Below are positions 36,577 to 42,822 of a stretch of 64,000 nucleotides of DNA, in pieces. The DNA lies in assembly GCA_964393605.1 (NCBI GenBank), contig CAYMUL010000003.1, positions 62,001 to 126,000 of the forward strand. Direction: 5' to 3'. The stretch comes from CAYMUL01 sp964393605. Its GTDB lineage: Bacteria; Bacteroidota; Ignavibacteria; Ignavibacteriales; Ignavibacteriaceae. Numbering within the stretch: the first letter of the stretch is position 1; every line of letters starts with the position of its first letter. The position numbers were made by a program, and so were the translations under genes. The notes below the pieces were generated by a model. The model was not told the origin of the DNA and ran no database searches. It saw only the letters and a program-made list of their open reading frames with translations.

Positions 36577-37270
36577 AATAAAATTCGGCGTAGTCGTTTT
36601 TCCCGGCTCTAATTGTGATCACGATGCATATTATTCATTAAAAAAAATTCTCGGTTACGAAGTTGAATTCCTCTGGCACAAAGATCGCGCGCTTAATGAT
36701 TGTGATGTTATAATTCTTCCCGGCGGATTTAGTTACGGAGACTATCTTCGGAGCGGCGCAATTGCAAAACTTTCTCCAATCATGAATTCAGTTATCGAAC
36801 ATGCTAACGCCGGAGGCTTTGTTATTGGCATTTGTAACGGTTTTCAAATCCTTACCGAATCCGGTTTGTTGCCCGGTGCATTGATAAAAAATAAAACTCT
36901 CAACTTTATTTGTCGCGATGTGTATTTAAAAATTGCAACAAGTTTTTCTCCTTTCACGAATGAAATCCCGAAAGAAAAAATTTTAAAAATCCCGATTGCA
37001 CACGGCGAAGGAAATTATTTTTGCGACAACTCAACACTTTCTTCACTCATCAAAAATGATCAAATCATTTTCAAATATGTTGATGAGAGCGGCGATGCGA
37101 GTGAATCGGCAAATCCGAACGGCTCACTTTTAAACATTGCCGGAATCTCCAACAAAGAAAAAAATGTTTTCGGATTGATGCCTCACCCCGAACGGTGCTG
37201 TAATCCGGTCTTGGGAAATACCGACGGAGCAGTTATTTTTCGATCGATTTCAAATTATATTTTAAACTAA
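36566..37270 (+). CDS. purQ: Phosphoribosylformylglycinamidine synthase subunit PurQ (glutaminase)
   Basis: 234 residues. Class I glutamine amidotransferase: GVVVFPGSNCDHDAY at the start, oxyanion region LPGGFSYGDYLRSGAI, nucleophile Cys in GICNGFQIL and the His-Glu pair in MPHPERCC. It supplies ammonia to PurL for FGAM formation in purine synthesis. It follows purS with overlap, and a tatA gene begins 10 nt after its stop. Confidence 0.96.
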   Translation: MSDKIKFGVVVFPGSNCDHDAYYSLKKILGYEVEFLWHKDRALNDCDVIILPGGFSYGDYLRSGAIAKLSPIMNSVIEHANAGGFVIGICNGFQILTESGLLPGALIKNKTLNFICRDVYLKIATSFSPFTNEIPKEKILKIPIAHGEGNYFCDNSTLSSLIKNDQIIFKYVDESGDASESANPNGSLLNIAGISNKEKNVFGLMPHPERCCNPVLGNTDGAVIFRSISNYILN

Positions 37271-37280
37271 AAGAGACAAT

Positions 37281-37460
37281 ATGTTTTCAAACTTCGGCGT
37301 AACGGAAATTTTAATCATCGTTTTAATTGTAGTAATTCTTTTCGGCGGAAAAAAAATTCCTGAACTTTTCAAAGGACTCGGTTCAGGGATGAAGGAATTT
37401 AAGAAAGCAATTAAAGACGGCGATGATGATAAGTCCAGCACAAACAACTCGCAAAAGTAA
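37281..37460 (+). CDS. TatA/E-type twin-arginine translocase subunit, first copy
   Basis: 59 residues. A short N-terminal stretch (MFSNFGVTE), one transmembrane helix (ILIIVLIVVILFGG), then the conserved hinge KKIPELFKGLGSGMKEFKKAI and a charged tail. The FG hinge before KKIPEL is typical of TatA. It would form the pore element of Tat export of folded proteins. A second copy follows 13 nt later. tatC is not in the window. Confidence 0.88.
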   Translation: MFSNFGVTEILIIVLIVVILFGGKKIPELFKGLGSGMKEFKKAIKDGDDDKSSTNNSQK

Positions 37461-37473
37461 AAGGTAATTCTCG

Positions 37474-37656
37474 ATGTTTTCCAATCTCGGCGCGGGAGAA
37501 ATTATCGTTATTGTTCTGGTCGTACTTCTTTTGTTCGGACCGAAAAAAATTCCGGACATAGCGCAAACCTTTGGCAAAGGGATGAAGGAGTTTCGACGTG
37601 CATTCAAAGATGTTGAGGACGAAATAAAAAATTCTGTTGACGACATAAAAAAATAA
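37474..37656 (+). CDS. TatA/E-type twin-arginine translocase subunit, second copy
   Basis: 60 residues, closely similar to the preceding gene: MFSNLGAGEIIVIVLVVLLLFGPKKIP, then DIAQTFGKGMKEFRRAFKDVEDEI. The FGPKK hinge is the classical form. The tandem pair probably arose by duplication; one copy could act as TatB-like partner, which cannot be told from sequence alone. Confidence 0.9.
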   Translation: MFSNLGAGEIIVIVLVVLLLFGPKKIPDIAQTFGKGMKEFRRAFKDVEDEIKNSVDDIKK

Positions 37657-37664
37657 TTCCATAT

Positions 37665-39056
37665 TTGCTTCCCTATAAAAATCAAAACGAAAAACTCGCT
37701 TTAATCAGAGAAGAGAAATTTTCTCTTGTCGAGAATGTAAATTTCTTTTTAGAAAAGATTAAAACTGAAAAAGAGATCAACGCTTTCATTTCTGTTTTTG
37801 AAAATGAAGCACTCGAATCTGCAAATCGTATTCAACAAAAAATTCTAAACAAAAGTGCCGGTAAATTGGCGGGAATGGTTATTGCTGTTAAAGATGTTCT
37901 TTCTATTGCAAATTTTAGAATGACATCTTCTTCAAAAATATTAGAAAATTTTTATCCACTTTACACTGCAACTACGATACAACGCTTGATTGACGAAGAT
38001 GCAATCATCATCGGAAAAACAAATTGCGATGAATTTGCAATGGGTTCTTCAAATGAAAATTCCGCGTTCGGAGTTGTTAAAAATCCACACGATAAAAGCC
38101 GCGTTCCCGGAGGATCAAGCGGCGGATCAGCGGCGGCAGTGGCGGCTGAAATGTGCGATGCCGCTATTGGCACGGATACAGGCGGCTCAATTCGTCAGCC
38201 TGCCGCGTTCTGTGGTTTGTACGGATTAAAACCAACTTACGGCAGTGTCTCCCGCTTCGGATTAACGGCATTCGCATCATCATTTGATTCCATCGGACCA
38301 CTCGCGCGAAATGTTCAAGATATTTCACTTCTCTTTTCTGTTTTAAAGAATGAAGATGAACGCGATGCAACTTCAATCGGCTTTGAAAAAAAGTTAGCGG
38401 AGAAGAAAATATTTAAAATCGGTTTACCAAAAGAATATTTCTCCGATCAAATTGATGCCGAAATAAAAACTGCAATCGATAATTTCGTTACACAAATAAA
38501 AAGTGCCGGAGTTGAAGTAAAAGAAGTTTCGCTCCCCCATTCCAAGTTTGCGATTGCAACTTATTACATTTTAACGACGGCGGAAGCATCCGCCAATCTT
38601 GCGCGCTACGATAGCGTTCGCTATGGAGTGAGAAATAAAAATTTTTCAAACTTCAATGCAATGTTTGAAAATTTTCGGACAGAAAATTTCGGAAAGGAAG
38701 TCAAACGGAGAATCATGCTCGGAACTTACGTGCTTTCATCCGGCTATTATGATGCTTACTACAAACGTGCGCAAAAAGTACGCAGGTTGATTAAAGATGA
38801 TTTCAATTCTGCATTTGAGGAAGTTGATTTTATACTTTCCCCGACAACACCAACATTACCATTTAAGCTTGGCGAAAAATCGTCAGACCCGCTTCAAATG
38901 TATTTAAGCGACATCTTTACAACATCGTCAAACCTTGCGGGAATTCCTGCACTGAATATCCCTCTTGGTTTTTCAAAAGATGGTTTGCCAATCGGCGCTC
39001 AACTCATTGCAAACGAATTTGAAGAAGAGAAACTATTGAAATTTTTATTGAGTTGA
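37665..39056 (+). CDS. gatA: Glutamyl-/aspartyl-tRNA amidotransferase subunit A, C-terminus altered by an insertion
   Basis: 463 residues from a TTG start. The amidase triad is intact at its usual positions: Lys76 (VKD), Ser151 (GGSSGGS) and Ser175 (TDTGGSIRQPA). It hydrolyses glutamine for transamidation of Glu-tRNA(Gln) or Asp-tRNA(Asn) with GatB and GatC. The last ~34 codons before the tail lie in a 102-bp repeat that recurs 1000 bp downstream (39930-40031). After the repeat this copy ends LLKFLLS, whereas the downstream copy continues MFQFLSQLSFLKVK. The body is functional-looking. gatC lies at 47493 on the other strand; gatB is not in the window. Confidence 0.93.
   Translation: MLPYKNQNEKLALIREEKFSLVENVNFFLEKIKTEKEINAFISVFENEALESANRIQQKILNKSAGKLAGMVIAVKDVLSIANFRMTSSSKILENFYPLYTATTIQRLIDEDAIIIGKTNCDEFAMGSSNENSAFGVVKNPHDKSRVPGGSSGGSAAAVAAEMCDAAIGTDTGGSIRQPAAFCGLYGLKPTYGSVSRFGLTAFASSFDSIGPLARNVQDISLLFSVLKNEDERDATSIGFEKKLAEKKIFKIGLPKEYFSDQIDAEIKTAIDNFVTQIKSAGVEVKEVSLPHSKFAIATYYILTTAEASANLARYDSVRYGVRNKNFSNFNAMFENFRTENFGKEVKRRIMLGTYVLSSGYYDAYYKRAQKVRRLIKDDFNSAFEEVDFILSPTTPTLPFKLGEKSSDPLQMYLSDIFTTSSNLAGIPALNIPLGFSKDGLPIGAQLIANEFEEEKLLKFLLS
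38930..39031 (+). repeat. Direct repeat, left copy (inside gatA 3' end)
   Basis: 102 bp, identical to 39930-40031 except for one base (C at 39010, T at 40010, giving Ala/Val). The offset is exactly 1000 bp. The repeat encodes the conserved GatA segment LAGIPALNIPLGFSKDG through NEFEEEK. Together the copies bracket the VapBC cassette. Confidence 0.95.
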
Positions 39057-39183
39057 TGCATTTCTATGTTGGCAAGACTCTCCCAAACAATTCTTTGAAG
39101 CGGCTATTCGTTTGAAAGATTTATCATATAAATAAACATTTCGATTGATCAAAGTAGTTTTAAGGTGAGATTATTTTTACAGG

Positions 39184-39210
39184 TTGTTTCAATTCATTTT
39201 TTTATATTTG
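39184..39210 (+). promoter_or_regulatory. Promoter of the toxin-antitoxin cassette
   Basis: TATATTTG at 39203-39210 fully matches the -7 element. TTG at 39184-39186 is a weaker -33 at a shorter spacing of 16 nt. The antitoxin ATG is at 39233. Confidence 0.45.
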
Positions 39211-39232
39211 ACCAACCTTTTGAGTGAATTAG

Positions 39233-39466
39233 ATGGAACACGTAAAAAAACAAATATCGTTATCGAAACACCTTTACAAAGAAGTTGAAAAAATTGCTGA
39301 AGAAAAGCAGGAATCTTTTTCCGATGTTGTGAGTAAAGCATTAGCTATTTACACAAAGGAAAATAAGCAGCTCTCCTCAAGACAAAACTTTGTAAAGCTG
39401 ATTGGAATAGTAGAAAGCGGCGTAAGCAACGGTTCAACTAATCACGATCAAGAACTTTATGCTTGA
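39233..39466 (+). CDS. Antitoxin of a VapBC-type module (ribbon-helix-helix)
   Basis: 77 residues. The N-terminal ISLSKHLYKEVEKIAEEKQESFSDVVSKALAIY is a CopG/RHH DNA-binding pattern, and the C-terminal tail (residues 50-77) would wrap the toxin. Such antitoxins repress their own promoter and neutralise the PIN toxin. The stop overlaps the start of the toxin frame by 8 nt. It sits in the 1-kb segment flanked by the gatA repeats. Confidence 0.75.
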   Translation: MEHVKKQISLSKHLYKEVEKIAEEKQESFSDVVSKALAIYTKENKQLSSRQNFVKLIGIVESGVSNGSTNHDQELYA

Positions 39467-39874
39467 AAAAATTTTTTTGATACGAGTGCCTTTATTGCTC
39501 TCAATGATAAAAGCGACCAATTTTTTCAAAAAGCATCTGAATATCTCCTCTCCCAAATTGACAATCTTTCCATCACTTTTTTTACTTCAAATCTTGTAAT
39601 TGCTGAAACATACACAAGACTTCTTTACAAAACGCATTTTCGTGCTGCACAGCAATTTCTTGAAACTATTGGTAGCACTGATATTGATGTCATTTATTCG
39701 GATAATGAACTCGAACAATCGGCGAAATATCTTTTAACAAAATATGCAAACCTAAAAATTTCTTATACCGATGCAGTAAGTTTTGCGATGATGATGAACA
39801 AAAATATCCTTTCGGCTTTTTCATTTGATAAACATTTTGAGATAGCAGGTTTTCGGCTCAAACCTGGTGAATAA
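39459..39874 (+). pseudogene. VapC-type PIN-domain toxin, disrupted by a -1 frameshift
   Basis: An ATG at 39459 overlaps the antitoxin stop and starts MLEKIF, but at A6T7 (39466-39478) the frame is lost and would stop within about 50 codons. In the -1 frame the sequence continues as FDTSAFIALNDKSDQFF through SFDKHFEIAGF and stops at 39874. Slippage of one base back on the T run, or one more T, joins the two frames exactly. The four PIN acidic positions appear present: Asp in FDTSAF, Glu in IAETYTR, Asp in SYTDAVSF and Asp in SFDKHF. It may be a true pseudogene, a slippage-controlled gene or a homopolymer sequencing error. Confidence 0.7.
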
Positions 39875-39929
39875 ATGAAGCAAAAAGAATTGACATTTTT
39901 TTTATCGTTGTAACTGCAACAACTTAGGA

Positions 39930-40031
39930 AAACCTTGCGGGAATTCCTGCACTGAATATCCCTCTTGGTTTTTCAAAAGATGGTTTGCCAATCGGCGCTC
40001 AACTCATTGTAAACGAATTTGAAGAAGAGAA
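39930..40031 (+). repeat. Direct repeat, right copy (relic of gatA 3' end)
   Basis: Matches 38930-39031 at 101 of 102 bases. It starts abruptly after unrelated sequence (TTAGGA) with an in-frame stop just before it at 39925-39927, so it cannot be translated as part of gatA. Confidence 0.95.
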
Positions 40032-40080
40032 GATGTTTCAGTTCTTGTCGCAACTATCATTTCTTTCAAAAGTAAAATAA
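39931..40080 (+). pseudogene. Relic of the gatA 3' end
   Basis: 50 codons with no start, reading from NLAGIPALNIPLG to the tail MFQFLSQLSFLKVK and a TAA. Joining it to gatA at the repeat would give a 471-residue protein of near-normal GatA length. This may be the ancestral gatA end, displaced when the 1-kb toxin-antitoxin segment entered, or a copy brought in by that segment. The two tails (KLLKFLLS and KMFQFLSQLS) look related but diverged. Confidence 0.8.
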
Positions 40081-40528
40081 ATTTTCTTTTCAATCTGAAT
40101 GTAGGAACATTAATAATTTTTGTCTTACAATTATTTATTTCTAACTTTGCGATAAAGTATTAAACAAGTTGGAAACATAAAGGTATCAAGCAATTGTAAC
40201 TTTAAAAGGAGAGATAATCTCCCCCTCGGATCCGCAAAAATTATAGAATCAATACGGACACTATCATAAATTTTTATAAAAAAAATAATCGAATTGAATT
40301 GGTCAATCAATACCGATGCTATTAGAAAGAAATCGAGATACTTGACACAGAAGAAAATTGCTGAAAGATTTGAAGAATGAAAAAAAAAGAAAGGGAAATA
40401 TGAAAAGCAATGTTTTGGATAGGTATTGTCTTGTAATAAATAAAAATAGTGTGAGAACATAGTATGCATACAGAAAAAATTTTACAAGAGCGGAGTGAAA
40501 TCCAATTATTTATAAAGTTCTGTTAGGC
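40081..40528. other. 448-bp region before the methyltransferase: promoter and long leader, no clear gene
   Basis: It holds a consensus promoter (40119-40149), a small inverted repeat GGAGA-gataa-TCTCC (40208-40222) and several frames of about 20 to 35 codons, none with good start signals. A minus-strand frame of 112 codons (40131-40469) has no signature and looks fortuitous. A frame ending at 40380 reads SRYLTQKKIAERFEE, vaguely like a helix-turn-helix, but is too short to call. Confidence 0.5.
40119..40149 (+). promoter_or_regulatory. Consensus Bacteroidota promoter upstream of the restriction-modification genes
   Basis: TTTG (40119-40122), exactly 19 nt, TAACTTTG (40142-40149), a full match. 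The start site would be near 40155, which leaves a leader of about 374 nt before the methyltransferase ATG at 40529. Confidence 0.6.
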
Positions 40529-41551
40529 ATGATGACAAACATTGATGTAAACCAAATATACTGCGGAGATTGCAATCAAATTTTAAAGGATATACCAGAG
40601 AATTCGATTGATTTGGTAATCACAAGCCCCCCTTATTTTCAACAGCGTGAATATGGTGCCGGGAATGGCATCGGTAACGAAAAAAATCTCGATGAATATA
40701 TTGAAAGTATAATGAAAACCTTTAGAGAATGCGTTCGTGTAACAAAAAGAACCGGCTCAATTGTTTTCAATCTTGGCGACAAATATATTGATGGTAATTT
40801 ACTCTTAGTCCCTTACAGATTTGCACTTAAAGTTCAATATGAAAAATTAGCGAGACTGATAAACGAATTAACTTGGGTAAAAGTGAATCCAACTCCGAAA
40901 CAAGACCCACGCAAATTAATTTCGTCAACAGAGCCATTTTTCATTTTTGCAAAATCGAGCGAATATTATTTCAACAAAGAAGCATTTATGGAATATCGTG
41001 ATAAATTATTCAACGGCAGCAAGAGGACTGCTGGAAATGATATCGGTAAAAAATATTTTGAACTTGTTGAAAAATCCAATCTTTCAACAGAACAAAAATC
41101 CAAAGCAAGAAAAGAATTATTTGAAGTAATCAGTGAAGTGAAAGAAGGAAAATTAGAAAGTTTCCGGATGAAAATAAGAGGACTCCACGCCTTGCCTTAT
41201 GGTGGACAAGCGGGTGGACGACTGACACAAATCGAAACAAAGGGTTTCACCATCATTAAAATCTATGGCAACTCGATCCGCAAAGATGTTATTGAATCCA
41301 CCGTAGAGACAATAAAAGGAAATGTTCACCCTGCGGTTTATCCGGAATTTATTGTACAAGAATTAATCAAACTATTAACAAAAGAGAATGATATTGTACT
41401 TGACCCATATTTGGGGTCTGGCACAACTGCGGTGGTTGCTAAACGATTAAAGAGAAATTATATCGGCATTGAAATTCACCAGGAATATATTAATTATGCG
41501 AAACAGCGACTATCAGTGGTTCCATCATACACACTTGAATTATTCGCATGA
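40529..41551 (+). CDS. DNA methyltransferase of a restriction-modification system (beta-class, probably N4-cytosine)
   Basis: 340 residues; two adjacent ATGs at 40529 and 40532. Catalytic motif IV TSPPY (residues 32-36) precedes the SAM-binding motif DPYLGSGTT near residue 290, the order of beta-class amino-methyltransferases. TSPPY rather than DPPY favours N4-methylcytosine, but N6-adenine is not excluded. The central region (residues 130-230) would hold the target recognition part. The stop overlaps the next gene as ATGA. It protects host DNA from the partner nuclease. Located in an accessory region next to the gatA-flanked TA cassette. Confidence 0.88.
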   Translation: MMTNIDVNQIYCGDCNQILKDIPENSIDLVITSPPYFQQREYGAGNGIGNEKNLDEYIESIMKTFRECVRVTKRTGSIVFNLGDKYIDGNLLLVPYRFALKVQYEKLARLINELTWVKVNPTPKQDPRKLISSTEPFFIFAKSSEYYFNKEAFMEYRDKLFNGSKRTAGNDIGKKYFELVEKSNLSTEQKSKARKELFEVISEVKEGKLESFRMKIRGLHALPYGGQAGGRLTQIETKGFTIIKIYGNSIRKDVIESTVETIKGNVHPAVYPEFIVQELIKLLTKENDIVLDPYLGSGTTAVVAKRLKRNYIGIEIHQEYINYAKQRLSVVPSYTLELFA

Positions 41552-42687
41552 CACCATCAGTAATCTTAGAAAATTCACGGTTAGTTGCATTACGAATACT
41601 CAATTCTAAAAAAGAGAAAAAATATCCGACAATCATAAGTTCAAATGTTGATATTCTTATTAGCAAGATTGACAAGAATAAATCATTGCTCTCAGCTTTG
41701 GTCACTTCGCTCGTAAAAAAAATTGCTGAACCCAAACAAGATATACGTTTGCACAGAACGGATTTTAAAGGTGGCTACTCTGCCAGAAGTTTGGACACAG
41801 CAGTAACTTCACCCTTTTTCAAAAAATATTTTCCCAAATATGCAAACAAAGAATCTTCATTTCTCACACTCGCCACAAGAGAAAAAATTAAATGGACGAT
41901 GACAGCCGGAAAGAATCTTAAAATCCGGGATAAGGAAGTAAAGAAAAGTTTTTTGGCAATCTTTGAAGCAGTAGAAAACCAAAATGTAAATCCAACAGAT
42001 TATTTGATTTACATCTTTATCAAATTACATTTACTCTCTCAACAACAAAAAGTGATTTTTGACGGCACAATCGAATCGGCAAACTTCATAGACATCATCA
42101 ATATTAACAGTGTTCTTAAGATGTTAGAGAGACATTTTGAACTGAAATTGAGTTCACGCCTTCCCGTAATCGCAATTTATTCCGTTTATCAACAACTATT
42201 CAAAGTCATAAAAAAATATGAGAATAAAATCTTGCGACCTCTGAATGTCCATACTTCCTCGGACAAACATGGATATGGAGATATTGAAATTTGCCATGCA
42301 GACGGAAAACCTTTTGAAATGGCTGAGATTAAACATAGAATTCCTATTGATAGAAATTTAGTTTTTGACATAGTTAAAAAATCAGAAGGAACCAGTATTG
42401 AACGCTATTATATCTTAACAACATCCAAAGACAATTTCATTAATGCAATTGAGGAAGAATACATTAACAAATTTATTCTGAAAATAAAAAAAGACTATGG
42501 TTTGGAAATTATTGCTAATGGAATTTATTATAGCTTGAAGTATTATTTGCGATTTATTGACGACTACGAAGAGTTCATTCAGACTTACACTAAAAACCTA
42601 ATTGCAGACGCAAAAAATTCAACAGAAGTTAAAGAGTTTCACTTAACTGAATGGCAAAATATTTTGAAGGAGCACAATCTCACCTGA
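41548..42687 (+). CDS. Type II restriction endonuclease, PD-(D/E)xK type, possibly SacI-like
   Basis: 379 residues, translationally coupled to the methyltransferase by a 4-nt overlap. A plausible nuclease core is YGDIEI (Asp245) ... MAEIKHR (Glu260, Lys262), the D-x14-E-x-K form of PD-(D/E)xK enzymes. The N-terminal segment HRTDFKGGYSARSLDTAVTSPFF resembles the start of SacI-family restriction enzymes and relatives; I hold this family name loosely. The recognition sequence cannot be read from the sequence. No controller gene is obvious upstream. Confidence 0.72.
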   Translation: MTPSVILENSRLVALRILNSKKEKKYPTIISSNVDILISKIDKNKSLLSALVTSLVKKIAEPKQDIRLHRTDFKGGYSARSLDTAVTSPFFKKYFPKYANKESSFLTLATREKIKWTMTAGKNLKIRDKEVKKSFLAIFEAVENQNVNPTDYLIYIFIKLHLLSQQQKVIFDGTIESANFIDIININSVLKMLERHFELKLSSRLPVIAIYSVYQQLFKVIKKYENKILRPLNVHTSSDKHGYGDIEICHADGKPFEMAEIKHRIPIDRNLVFDIVKKSEGTSIERYYILTTSKDNFINAIEEEYINKFILKIKKDYGLEIIANGIYYSLKYYLRFIDDYEEFIQTYTKNLIADAKNSTEVKEFHLTEWQNILKEHNLT

Positions 42688-42770
42688 CAAGAAAAATTCA
42701 CATCTTTCACAATCCTAACTTATTTTTTTCGAGACCTAACTTCTAACGAATTTAAAACCATAGAAAAGAA

Positions 42771-42811
42771 GTGAAGTTTAGATGGATTTAACAAACTCAA
42801 ATCCACTTCAC
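42771..42811. terminator. Long hairpin between convergent genes
   Basis: GTGAAG (42771-42776) pairs with CTTCAC (42806-42811), and TGGATTT (42783-42789) with AAATCCA (42799-42805), with a one-sided 6-nt bulge and a 9-nt loop. It lies between the nuclease stop (42687) and the convergent T9SS gene end (42823). There is no strong T-tract, so it may act as a terminator or as an RNA-stabilising hairpin. Confidence 0.4.
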
Positions 42812-42822
42812 CGCCCTCTTCC

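Noticed and set aside
39052..39135. Fragment reading FFEAAIRLKDLSYK after the gatA stop
   Set aside because: 28 codons without a start. It looks protein-like and may be a relic, but no family can be recognised.
40321..40380. Short frame ending SRYLTQKKIAERFEE, like a helix-turn-helix of a controller protein
   Set aside because: Only about 35 codons to the upstream stop and no start codon with a binding site; too weak to annotate, kept only as part of the leader observation.
40131..40469. Minus-strand frame of 112 codons before the methyltransferase
   Set aside because: Phe/Ser-rich with no motif, antisense to a consensus promoter, and with no ribosome binding site; likely chance in AT-rich DNA.
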